From an uncultured Coriobacteriaceae bacterium (GTDB lineage Bacteria; Actinomycetota; Coriobacteriia; Coriobacteriales; Atopobiaceae), in the NCBI GenBank assembly GCA_902798915.1, contig CADBYM010000032.1, forward strand, positions 1 through 40,501: a stretch of 40,501 nt of DNA, written 5' to 3'. Position 1 is the first letter of the stretch. Every line of letters starts with the position of its first letter. Below, in pieces: positions 24,938 to 32,072 of this stretch. The position numbers and the translations under genes are program-made. The notes under the pieces were generated by a model. That model made no database searches. It was not told the DNA's origin and worked only from the letters and a program-made list of their open reading frames with translations.

Positions 24938-24969
24938 TCCTTAGTTCTCGCGTATGAAGCTAGGAAGTA

Positions 24970-25869
24970 ATGACCATGGCATTGATTGAATCTCCAACGA
25001 AGGCACTTGATGCGCTGCTCGAGGAATGCGCCCAACAGGTCGTGGCGCACGGCGGGCACGTGACCCCTGCGGCGCTGCTCACGCACGAGAGGTTGCGGAC
25101 CGTGCCGGATGACGAGCTGCGGCTCGTCGTTGAGGAGCAGGGAATTGCGCTGCGCAAGGAGGAGCTTGCTCCGCTTGTGGAAGCAAATACGATGGGCAGC
25201 AACGTCGCGATGGAGCTGCGCGAGAGGTATGGTGCCGACGCTGCGAGTCCCGATGCGGACCTGGCGTTGCTCGCCATTGTCGAACTGTGTTTGCGCTGGT
25301 ACCCAGACTGGGTATGCAAAGAGAGGCTCGAGAACCTCATCGCCGCCGGCTACGGCGTGTTTGGGGATCCGCACGATGTCACAGATGCGCGGATGATTCT
25401 GGACGCCTGGGCCGACGCCTGGGCGCTTGTGCCCGAGCTTGCCCGCCGATGGCACGTGTTGAGCACCGAGGGGTTTGACCGACACAATGCAGGCGTGTAC
25501 CTGCTTGGAAGTTGGCTGCTTGATTACGACAACGAGTTGAGCCTCGCCGCTGTGAGTGACGAGCGTTATCGGCTCGCCCGGGTCTCCTTCGCCCGCGAGT
25601 TCGAGAAGACGTTTCCCGGCGAGTTGTACGACGTGCTGGGCATTCGCTTCCTTCCTGACGGCTCGTTCTGGTCAAAGTACGACGAGATGCTCAAGAAGTA
25701 CGAGAGCGCGGAGCACGTCGTGCCGTTCGTGGACGAGGCCTCGCGTCCCATAAGCGACGGAGCTGGCACGGGAGCGGTGACACCTAAGGTGGGGCGCAAC
25801 GACCCATGCCCCTGTGGCAGCGGCAAGAAGTATAAGAAGTGCTGCGGGAGGCCGAGCTCAACGAGGTGA
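24970..25869 (+). CDS. SEC-C motif protein
   Basis: The 299-residue product has an otherwise unrecognised helical domain followed by a C-terminal SEC-C zinc-binding motif, [20 protein letters not shown]. The same motif ends SecA and occurs in many bacterial proteins as a zinc-stabilised ligand-binding module. The preceding region (residues 1-270) is acidic and helical, contains no visible catalytic motif and has no signal peptide. Two adjacent starts are possible, 24970 and 24976. AGGAAG lies at better distance from the second, so residue numbering may be two lower. A hairpin and a candidate promoter lie upstream. A hairpin shared with the convergent GNAT gene follows. Function unknown beyond zinc binding. 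Confidence 0.85.
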   Translation: MTMALIESPTKALDALLEECAQQVVAHGGHVTPAALLTHERLRTVPDDELRLVVEEQGIALRKEELAPLVEANTMGSNVAMELRERYGADAASPDADLALLAIVELCLRWYPDWVCKERLENLIAAGYGVFGDPHDVTDARMILDAWADAWALVPELARRWHVLSTEGFDRHNAGVYLLGSWLLDYDNELSLAAVSDERYRLARVSFAREFEKTFPGELYDVLGIRFLPDGSFWSKYDEMLKKYESAEHVVPFVDEASRPISDGAGTGAVTPKVGRNDPCPCGSGKKYKKCCGRPSSTR

Positions 25870-25870
25870 G

Positions 25871-25894
25871 CATCCTGGGGGCTACCCCAGGATG
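25871..25894. terminator. Perfect 10-bp hairpin between SEC-C and GNAT genes
   Basis: CATCCTGGGG (25871-25880) and CCCCAGGATG (25885-25894) pair around GCTA. It lies between the two stops of a convergent pair, with no T-run. The ATCCTGGGG arm matches the hairpin near 3.0 kb. Confidence 0.75.
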
Positions 25895-25906
25895 TCCGAC
25901 TCCGCG

Positions 25907-26434
25907 CTAGAGCAGGCGCTCCATCACGACAAACGGTATGAGGGAGTCGCCGTCGGGGTTGACGTCCAAGGCGTCTGCTCCCACTTGCGCAAAGCCCTCG
26001 CTTCGATACAGCGCAATCGCGGGGGCATTGTTTGCGGTGGCATCCAGTCGCGCGGTGCGCATGCCTTGCTCACGTGCCTTTGCCAGGCACGCGCGGAGCA
26101 ACGCACGCGACAAGCCCTCGCCGCGTCGGTCCATGCGAATCACCAACAGATGCACCACGCAAACGAGCTGGTCGGGTACGTCTGCGAGCCAAGTCACGCC
26201 TTCGTAGTCGTGTCCGAGGTCATGGTCCGTTCCCACCGCGCCGACCAGCGCGCCCTCGTCCTCGATGACGAGCATGCCGCCGTCGGCGATGAGCTTGCGT
26301 ATGGACTCCGGCGTCGGATGACCGTCGCGTCGCCAGCAGCAGTCGTGCGGCGTCCTTGTCATCACATCTGAGGCCTCGTGGTACAGCCCCATTGTGCTGG
26401 CGAAGTCATCCGAGTTTGCCTGTCGTATGCGCAT
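25907..26434 (-). CDS. GNAT-family N-acetyltransferase
   Basis: This is a 175-residue GCN5-related acetyltransferase, which transfers acetyl from acetyl-CoA to an amine. It starts MRIRQANSDDFASTMGLYHE, has VIEDEGALVGAVGTDH, then strand 4 and the acetyl-CoA-binding region LLVIRMDRRGEGLSRALLRA, whose RRGEGLS matches the R/Q-x-x-G-x-G/A signature, and ends with NNAPAIALYRSEGF. Substrate unknown. The start at 26434 has GGAG upstream. A nine-codon extension to 26461 has no ribosome site. The gene stands alone, convergent with the SEC-C gene and divergent from the small transporter. Confidence 0.9.
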   Translation of the reverse strand: MRIRQANSDDFASTMGLYHEASDVMTRTPHDCCWRRDGHPTPESIRKLIADGGMLVIEDEGALVGAVGTDHDLGHDYEGVTWLADVPDQLVCVVHLLVIRMDRRGEGLSRALLRACLAKAREQGMRTARLDATANNAPAIALYRSEGFAQVGADALDVNPDGDSLIPFVVMERLL

Positions 26435-26537
26435 GGTCACGCTCTCCTTCGATGGCCACATCGTGTAGTGTGTCGTAGAGTACTATAACGGAGCCAGTGG
26501 GGTAATCAGCATGGCACAAACGAGGAGGGAGCCCGAC

Positions 26538-26969
26538 ATGCCTTCGTTTTCGTTCGTCTGGCCCATCGGTCTGGTCGTTCTGTCCAATGTTGCGTATCAG
26601 ATCTGTTCGAAGAGCGTGCCCGCCAACATGAGTCCCTTCGTCTCGCTGTTCGTGACGTACGTGGTGGGTGCCGTGGCATCGCTTGTGGCCTTCTTTGCAC
26701 TGGGCAATCATGAGGGGTTTGCTCAGGAGCTCCACAAGGTCAACTGGGCGTCGCTCGCCTTGGGCCTGGTGATCGTCGGCCTTGAGGTTGGGTTTATCTA
26801 CGCCTATCGCGCGGGCTGGGAGGTGAGTATGGCCTCGGTGGTGCAGAGCTCGTTCTTGGCGGTGGCCCTGCTCTTTGTGGGCTTTGCCCTGTACGGTGAG
26901 GCGCTTTCGTGGACCAAGCTCCTCGGTGTGGCGATTTGCTTGGTGGGACTCTGGTTCATCAATAAGTAG
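26538..26969 (+). CDS. Small DMT/EmrE-like membrane protein
   Basis: This is a 143-residue integral membrane protein with four to five hydrophobic helices (WPIGLVVLSNVAYQIC, VSLFVTYVVGAVASLVAFF, LALGLVIVGLEVGFIYAY, MASVVQSSFLAVALLFVGF, LLGVAICLVGLWFI). It resembles half-size EamA/DMT proteins that act as dimers. EEVL-like charged residues in the membrane are few (one Glu in LEVGFIY), so it may move polar metabolites by exchange with protons. The start at 26538 is preferred because GAGGAGGG precedes it. A longer version from 26511 (MAQTRREP) has only a weak site. It is monocistronic. TACTAT at 26481-26486 is a possible -10. Substrate unknown. Confidence 0.85.
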   Translation: MPSFSFVWPIGLVVLSNVAYQICSKSVPANMSPFVSLFVTYVVGAVASLVAFFALGNHEGFAQELHKVNWASLALGLVIVGLEVGFIYAYRAGWEVSMASVVQSSFLAVALLFVGFALYGEALSWTKLLGVAICLVGLWFINK

Positions 26970-27193
26970 GGAATCCAGCCAATCCGCACGCCGAGCACTT
27001 CGTCCACCCGTAGGCAGGTCGGGTTATAGCGACGTCTGTAAGTCGTGAACGCCGCCGCGGTCCTTTGCGTGATGGGCACCCCGTGCGTACTTCACAATCG
27101 AGGTGCCTCCCGGTTTTGAGGCCAGCTTCGGCGAGATAATCGCATGGACGCAACCGAGGGTGGGGTTTGGCCTCCTTCCCAAGGGTCGCCCAC
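26970..27193. other. Gene-free stretch, possibly decayed coding DNA
   Basis: Between the small transporter and the AAA protein gene. Reading on the minus strand gives short protein-like stretches in two frames (for example IISPKLASKPGGTSIVKYA before a stop at 27024), but without a start, a ribosome site or a family I recognise. It could be a remnant of an older gene or chance. Confidence 0.3.
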
Positions 27194-28801
27194 CTAGGCG
27201 ACCTGCCAGTCGGAGAGCAGCCGCGTGTGCGAGTCGAAGGCGCAGCCGACGAGGTGCACCTGCCTCGGGTCGGCCGAGAAGGGAGCGGCGTAGCCGTTTG
27301 CCTCTATCTGCGCGAGGGCCTCGGTGGCGGTGCCGTCGCGCTTGAGCTCCATCACGTAGACATGCTCGCGCGTCTCGATGACCACGTCCGCCCGGCCGCG
27401 CGCTTGGCGCGCCTCGCACTGCACGTATCGCCCCAGCAGCTCGAACACGAGCCAGATCACCGCCTGGAAGTAGTTTTCGAAGGGGTCGTCCTCGCGGGTG
27501 TAGGGAATCGAGGCGAAAAGAGCTGCCAGCACGTCGCGCATCCCGTCGGTGTCGCCGGCCTCCACGAGACGACGGAGCGTGAGCACGTCGGTGCCGCGCG
27601 CGGCGTCGTAGCCCGGGGCCCATGCGGGAAGCAGGCCCCTGGTGAGGCCGTACAATACCTCGCCGTTGGGGACAGCGAGCGTGTACTCGCCGAATGCGAC
27701 GTCTGCAGAGCTGATGGTGAGGTATCCCGCCTGGAACATGAGCGGGATTGGGTCGGGGTCGTCGGCGTGGTAGTCCGAGAGACGCCCCTCGTCGACGCAG
27801 ATGGTGCCGTCGGTGAGCCTCCTCGGGTCGAGGCGCGCCTCCCTCATGCGGTCCACGAGGAAGGTTGGCGTGCCGGACTCGAACCACCACGATCCCAGCC
27901 GACGCTTCTGCAGGGCGTTGAGCAGGCTGAAGGGGTTGTAGACCCTGCGCTCGTCAGGTTCGCCGTCGGGCTCTGCGGGCCCGTCGGGGTGGAAGCAGTA
28001 GCCGTCGTACTGCGCGCGAAGCGCCTCGAGGCACCCCTCGGGACCCATGCCGAGCTGCGCGGCCAAGGCATCGAGCTCCGGGCCGAAGGCCGCTAGGAGC
28101 TCGGCCTCCGTGATGCCGCACATCTCCGCGTAGTCGCGCTCCAGCGACACGTCGCTCAGCTGGTTGAGATCGCTGAAGATGGAGACCTTGGAGAACTTGG
28201 TCACGCCGGTGAGGAAGGCGAACCTCAGGTGGTCATCGGCCTTCTTCAGAACCGAGAAGAATCCCTTGAGGACACCTCTGTTGCGCTCGAGCAGGGCCTC
28301 GTCCTCCATCGCGTCTAGCATCGGCTTGTCGTACTCATCGACGAGCACGGCCACGTGGTGGCCGGACCGGGCGTGGGCCGCCTCGATTAGGTCCTGGAAC
28401 CGGCCGCCGAGCGTGATGGCACCGCTCGCGCTATAGGCCCTCTCCCAGCGCGCGAGTTGCTCGCCCAGCGCATCCTCGAGCGCCACCGTGCTGTAGTCCT
28501 GGCCCGTGAAGTCGAAGTGGAACACCGGCCGCGCCACCCACGGCTCGCGTCCCTCCCGCACGGCGGCCTCCTCCTCCAGCTGCTCGATGTCGAGCCCCGC
28601 GAAGAGCTCGCGCCTGCCCTCGAGGTAGGCGCGCATGGTGGAGACCAACAGGCTCTTGCCAAAGCGGCGCGGACGACTCAGGAACACGGGTACGCCTGCC
28701 TGGGCTAGCTCGAAGACGTAGGAGGTCTTGTCCACGTAGGCGAACTCGTCGCGCCTGATCTTCTCGAAGCTCTGGATTCCTATGGGCAGCTTTCGCGCCA
28801 T
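27194..28801 (-). CDS. AAA ATPase with C-terminal PD-(D/E)XK domain (DUF1703 type)
   Basis: This is a 535-residue protein of the AAA_ATPase-like/DUF1703 family, abundant in Coriobacteriia and Bacteroidetes. Its N-terminus LPIGIQSFEKIRRDEFAYVD leads to a P-loop of the RPRRFGKSLL form (Lys49), with VAVLVDEYDKPM as Walker B. The middle contains LTGVTKFSKVSIFSDLNQL. The C-terminal domain has GRADVVIETREHVYVMELK, the Asp and E-x-K of a PD-(D/E)XK nuclease fold, followed by ALAQIEANGY. Role in cells is unknown. Links to defence or mobile DNA are suspected. The start at 28801 has GGAGGAGG upstream. A longer frame lacks this. An extended -10 lies at 28834-28842. A decayed homologue of its last 55 residues is at 31778-31939. 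Confidence 0.88.
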   Translation of the reverse strand: MARKLPIGIQSFEKIRRDEFAYVDKTSYVFELAQAGVPVFLSRPRRFGKSLLVSTMRAYLEGRRELFAGLDIEQLEEEAAVREGREPWVARPVFHFDFTGQDYSTVALEDALGEQLARWERAYSASGAITLGGRFQDLIEAAHARSGHHVAVLVDEYDKPMLDAMEDEALLERNRGVLKGFFSVLKKADDHLRFAFLTGVTKFSKVSIFSDLNQLSDVSLERDYAEMCGITEAELLAAFGPELDALAAQLGMGPEGCLEALRAQYDGYCFHPDGPAEPDGEPDERRVYNPFSLLNALQKRRLGSWWFESGTPTFLVDRMREARLDPRRLTDGTICVDEGRLSDYHADDPDPIPLMFQAGYLTISSADVAFGEYTLAVPNGEVLYGLTRGLLPAWAPGYDAARGTDVLTLRRLVEAGDTDGMRDVLAALFASIPYTREDDPFENYFQAVIWLVFELLGRYVQCEARQARGRADVVIETREHVYVMELKRDGTATEALAQIEANGYAAPFSADPRQVHLVGCAFDSHTRLLSDWQVA

Positions 28802-28833
28802 GGCGCCTCCTCCCGAGCGCTTGTCTCGCCCAG

Positions 28834-28842
28834 ATTCTAGCA
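28834..28842 (-). promoter_or_regulatory. Candidate extended -10 of the AAA/PD-(D/E)XK gene
   Basis: On the minus strand TGCTAGAAT, 33 bases upstream of the start codon. No convincing -35 was seen. Confidence 0.5.
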
Positions 28843-28961
28843 TGCTTGGCGTCGGTCGGAGAGGCTGGCCCCTCGGGGCATCGAACGACATACGGGATGG
28901 ATGATCGCCGGACCTGGCGGGGGTTGGCCCGATGGAGCGCGCACCACACCACCTGCCACAC

Positions 28962-28970
28962 TGGTACCAT
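28962..28970 (+). promoter_or_regulatory. Candidate extended -10 of the PARG-like gene
   Basis: TGGTACCAT, an extended -10 (TGn plus TACCAT), 40 bases before the GTG start. Confidence 0.35.
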
Positions 28971-29010
28971 GGGGATGGGTCCCACGGATGATTACGAGGT
29001 GGTGGTTTAG

Positions 29011-29829
29011 GTGGGCAAGAGAGGTATGCTTATCAGGTGTTTTAAAGACACCATGAGGCTGTGCCGTAACGAGGTACTTGCCGGACGGGTGGAGGCTTCG
29101 CGCGAGGGAACGAGGCTCATTGGCGCGAACGATTCGCTTGCGACCCCCGATATCGCACGAGGCGCGTTGATGGCGAAGGTATCCGTCACTCCGGATCGTA
29201 CGTTCGAAGCGGCACGACGCCTCGTCGCGGAGAATCCCAGCTCGCGGATTGCCGTTCTCAACTTTGCCTCGCCGGTGAACCCGGGTGGCGGGGTGGAGGT
29301 GGGCTCCTCGGCGCAGGAGGAGTGCCTGTGCAGGTGCAGCACGCTCTATCCGTGTCTCGACCAGCGTCGGCTGTGGGAAGGATACTATCTACCGAACCGT
29401 GCGGCGCACGATCCGCTCGCGAGTGACGATTGCATCTACACGCCCGGGGTGCTCGTGGTAAAGGAGGATGGCATGCCGCCTGCGCCCCTCCCGCGCGAGC
29501 AATGGTTTGAGGTTGACGTCCTCACGTGCGCCGCGCCGAATCTGAGGAACGCTAGGGGCGGGTTCCCCGCAGACGAGCTGCACGCGATTCATCTGACGCG
29601 TGCGCGGCGCGTGCTCTCGGTCGCTGCGTCCTTTGGCGTGCGTACGCTCGTCTTGGGCGCGTTCGGATGTGGTGCGTTCTACAACGATCCGCGCGTCGTC
29701 GCCCCTGCGTGGCACCAGGCGGTAGATGAGCTCGGTGGGTGGTTCGACGCGATCGAGTTCGCCGTGTGGTGTCCGCCACAGGGCTCTGTGAACTACGACG
29801 TCTTCCGCGAGGAGTTCGCTCGGTCCTGA
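29011..29829 (+). CDS. PARG-like protein, TIGR02452 family
   Basis: This is a 272-residue protein with the microbial poly(ADP-ribose) glycohydrolase macrodomain-like fold. The signature is NFASPVNPGGGVEVGSSAQ, with Gly92-Gly94 and then Gln102-Glu103-Glu104 (GGG-x7-QEE), the catalytic loop that hydrolyses ADP-ribose chains in bacterial-type PARGs. VLGAFGCGAFYNDP, the phosphate-binding loop, follows at about residue 215. Predicted activity is removal of ADP-ribose from proteins or chains. No ADP-ribosyltransferase gene is recognisable nearby, so its substrate is unknown. Start choice is uncertain. GTG at 29011 has GAGGT ten bases upstream, and ATG at 29026 has GAGAGG too close. It is monocistronic, divergent from the AAA protein gene. 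Confidence 0.88.
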   Translation: MGKRGMLIRCFKDTMRLCRNEVLAGRVEASREGTRLIGANDSLATPDIARGALMAKVSVTPDRTFEAARRLVAENPSSRIAVLNFASPVNPGGGVEVGSSAQEECLCRCSTLYPCLDQRRLWEGYYLPNRAAHDPLASDDCIYTPGVLVVKEDGMPPAPLPREQWFEVDVLTCAAPNLRNARGGFPADELHAIHLTRARRVLSVAASFGVRTLVLGAFGCGAFYNDPRVVAPAWHQAVDELGGWFDAIEFAVWCPPQGSVNYDVFREEFARS

Positions 29830-29956
29830 TCGGCTATTGGCATTGCGCAAACGAGGAACATGGGGGACCCGTCCGTCGGGCCACTCCCGAGCGGGTCATA
29901 TGGTTCTGGTAGTCTTGTAATTGTGCTCATGAGGTTGCGGACGAGAAGGGTGGACG

Positions 29957-31741
29957 ATGGACGAGATCGCACCCGAGAACGTGGACGAGGCCGACATAAG
30001 GGACGCCAAGGCCCGGGCGAGACGCCAGCGCGAGAAGCGTGCGAACCTCATGGCGACCGAGAGGCTGCGCGACAACGCCGCCGTGGTGGTGGCCGTGGGT
30101 GCGGGCGCGATCGTGTCCGTCGTGAAGTTCTTCGCGGCGTACCTTACGGGCTCTTCCGCCATGCTCTCGGAGGGCATCCACTCGATGGTCGATGCCATCA
30201 ACGACTCGCTCCTGCTCGTGGGCAACCGGCTCTCGAAGCGCAAGCCTGACGTGGAGCATCCCTTTGGCTATGGTTCCGAGCTGTACTTCTACAGCCTTGC
30301 GGTGGCGCTCGTCATATTCGTGCTCGGCGGCGGGTTCGTCATTTATGAGGGCATTCAGAACGTCCTTGCCGGCGGGCATCCCATCGAGAACCCGCTCGTG
30401 AACTACGTGGTGCTCGTTATCGGCATCGTGTTCGAGGGTTTCTCGCTTTCGGTGGCGGTGCGCACGGTGAACAGGGAGCGTGGCGACATGCGCATCATGA
30501 AGTACATCCGCGAGTCGAAGAGCCCAACGAACATCACCGTCTTTCTGGAGGACACGGCGGCCGTCGGCGGCATGGTCGTGGCCCTGGTGGGCAACGTCGC
30601 GTCGCAGGTGACGGGCAACTACATCATTGACGCTTGGGCATCGGTTCTCATCGGCGTCATCATGGCCCTCATCGCCATCGTGCTCCTGCGAGAGACGCGC
30701 GGCCTCCTCATCGGCGAGGGGCTCACGGTCGAGGAGGTCAACGACGTCGTGTCGATCGTCGAGAGCGACCCGGATGTCATAAAGTGCGGGCGTGTCCTCT
30801 CGCTGTATCTGGGGCCCGAGGACCTGCTCATCAACCTTGACGTGACCTTTAGCGACGACCTGGCGGAGGGTGGCGTGCTCATGGCCATCGATCGCATCGA
30901 AGACGAGGTCACCGAAGAGTATTCCCAGGCAACCCGCATCTTCATCGAGGCGGAGAGCCTCAACCAAGTGAGCCGTCAAAGGCGCGACCGCAGGCGCCTG
31001 TTCGAGGCGTATGAGCGAGAGAAGCTCTTCGCGGCGCACGCTGGTGGGCAACGCGTCTTCGACGAGCGGGAGGAGGACGCGCGGGCGCATGGTGCCGAGC
31101 GACGTGCGAGGCTTGCGCAAGCGTATAGGCAGACGATCCTTTCGGCCGCGGATTCCGCGTCCGAGACGGAGGAGGTGCCGGCGGCGTATGTGCGAGGAGA
31201 CAAGAAGCTCTTTGACGAGATTCCCTGTATCGAGGGCGAGCGTGTCGTGATCAACAGGGTCGTTGATGCCGACGCCGATGCCTTGCGAGACTTGGTGGAC
31301 GACTCGCTCGTGCAGCGCTGGTTGCCGAAGTACCTCTTCGAGCGGCAGCGCGACGACGTGCGCGAGACGATCCGGCTGCTCTACGGCGACCTATTCGGGC
31401 ACAAGGAATCGCTCATCTTGGCTATTCGCATGAGGAAGACCGGAGAGTTCGTTGGTCTGGCCGAGTTCTATGGCCTGCGCGACGCCCTGCACAAGGTGAG
31501 CATCGGATGCCGATTGCGCAGGTGTTGGTGGGGCCAGGGCATCGCGACCGAGGCGACGCGCCTGATGGTGGGGTACCTCTATGCCGAGACCGACATCCAG
31601 ATTGCCACCGCGAGCACTATGGTCGAGAACGCCGCGTCGGCGCGTGTGCTCGAGAAGGCCGACTTCATCCGGACCGTGCGCTACGTCGAGGAGGACTGGG
31701 GCTATCCCGAGCCGACCTTCATCGACAAGTGGGCGTGCTGA
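29957..31741 (+). CDS. Cation efflux (CDF/ZnT9-like) protein fused to a GNAT acetyltransferase
   Basis: This is a 594-residue two-domain protein. Residues 1-340 form a cation diffusion facilitator with about six membrane helices. Helix II has SEGIHSMVDAINDS (His75 and Asp79), and helix V has FLEDTAAVGG (Glu198 and Asp199), the modified metal site of the ZnT9-type CDF subgroup. A cytoplasmic metal-binding-type beta domain follows (LYLGPEDLLINLDVTF). Residues about 340-420 are a charged helical linker. Residues 425-594 form a RimJ-like GNAT domain with FVGLAEFYGLRD, CWWGQGIATEATRLMVGYL and NAASARVLEKADF. Fusion of a metal/proton antiporter to an acetyltransferase is unusual. No stop or frameshift lies between the two parts. 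The start has GGGTGG upstream. Substrate metal and acetyl acceptor are unknown. Confidence 0.88.
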   Translation: MDEIAPENVDEADIRDAKARARRQREKRANLMATERLRDNAAVVVAVGAGAIVSVVKFFAAYLTGSSAMLSEGIHSMVDAINDSLLLVGNRLSKRKPDVEHPFGYGSELYFYSLAVALVIFVLGGGFVIYEGIQNVLAGGHPIENPLVNYVVLVIGIVFEGFSLSVAVRTVNRERGDMRIMKYIRESKSPTNITVFLEDTAAVGGMVVALVGNVASQVTGNYIIDAWASVLIGVIMALIAIVLLRETRGLLIGEGLTVEEVNDVVSIVESDPDVIKCGRVLSLYLGPEDLLINLDVTFSDDLAEGGVLMAIDRIEDEVTEEYSQATRIFIEAESLNQVSRQRRDRRRLFEAYEREKLFAAHAGGQRVFDEREEDARAHGAERRARLAQAYRQTILSAADSASETEEVPAAYVRGDKKLFDEIPCIEGERVVINRVVDADADALRDLVDDSLVQRWLPKYLFERQRDDVRETIRLLYGDLFGHKESLILAIRMRKTGEFVGLAEFYGLRDALHKVSIGCRLRRCWWGQGIATEATRLMVGYLYAETDIQIATASTMVENAASARVLEKADFIRTVRYVEEDWGYPEPTFIDKWAC

Positions 31742-31777
31742 CCGCTGGCTCACCGCGAGATGGCGGTCAGTGCTTCT

Positions 31778-31939
31778 TCAGTCTACGAGTAGATGGGTCG
31801 CCGGGTCGAATGCTGCTCGCACGAGGTTCAGCCGGCTCTGATTTGTCGAGAAGAGCGTGGCGTGACCCTTGCGATCGATTTGGATAAGGGCTTCTGCTGC
31901 GGTGCCGTTGCGCTTGAGCTCGAGTATGAACACGTGTTT
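31778..31939 (-). pseudogene. Remnant of an AAA/PD-(D/E)XK (DUF1703-type) gene
   Basis: On the minus strand the sequence KHVFILELKRNGTAAEALIQ and following residues to LLVD match the last 55 residues of the intact AAA/PD-(D/E)XK protein encoded at 27194-28801 (which has EHVYVMELKRDGTATEALAQ), including the E-x-K catalytic part. Upstream in that frame no family sequence is found, so only the 3' end of a former copy remains. It sits directly before the giant adhesin gene. Confidence 0.75.
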
Positions 31940-32028
31940 CACTGCCAGGGTGCGAGCCGCTCCCTCGTCACCCCTGTCGCCCGCTCGCGGGGCCGTGCGG
32001 TCCTTCGCCCCGCCTTGCCCCCGGCCTA

Positions 32029-32037
32029 TGGTATTTT
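32029..32037 (+). promoter_or_regulatory. Candidate extended -10 of the giant surface protein gene
   Basis: TGGTATTTT, an extended -10, 36 bases before the ATG at 32073. It lies between the AAA remnant and the start codon. A TTGCCC at 32015 is too close to be the -35. Confidence 0.4.
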
Positions 32038-32072
32038 CGACATATCCATGGTCCGAGGAAAGGGGGTCGCAG

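Larger units (their letters stand above)
24611..24969. other. Divergent regulatory region between nuclease and SEC-C genes
   Basis: This stretch of about 360 bases is not protein-coding apart from a possible 16-residue leader. It holds a strong minus-strand promoter (24643-24671), a plus-strand TATACT (24846-24851), three GTGTAC-containing motifs and a hairpin (24918-24937). The central part (24700-24800) has no recognised feature. Confidence 0.5.

Noticed and set aside
29927..31120. Minus-strand open frame of 397 codons over the CDF-GNAT gene
   Set aside because: The plus strand has recognisable domains throughout, while the minus frame has none and no start signals.
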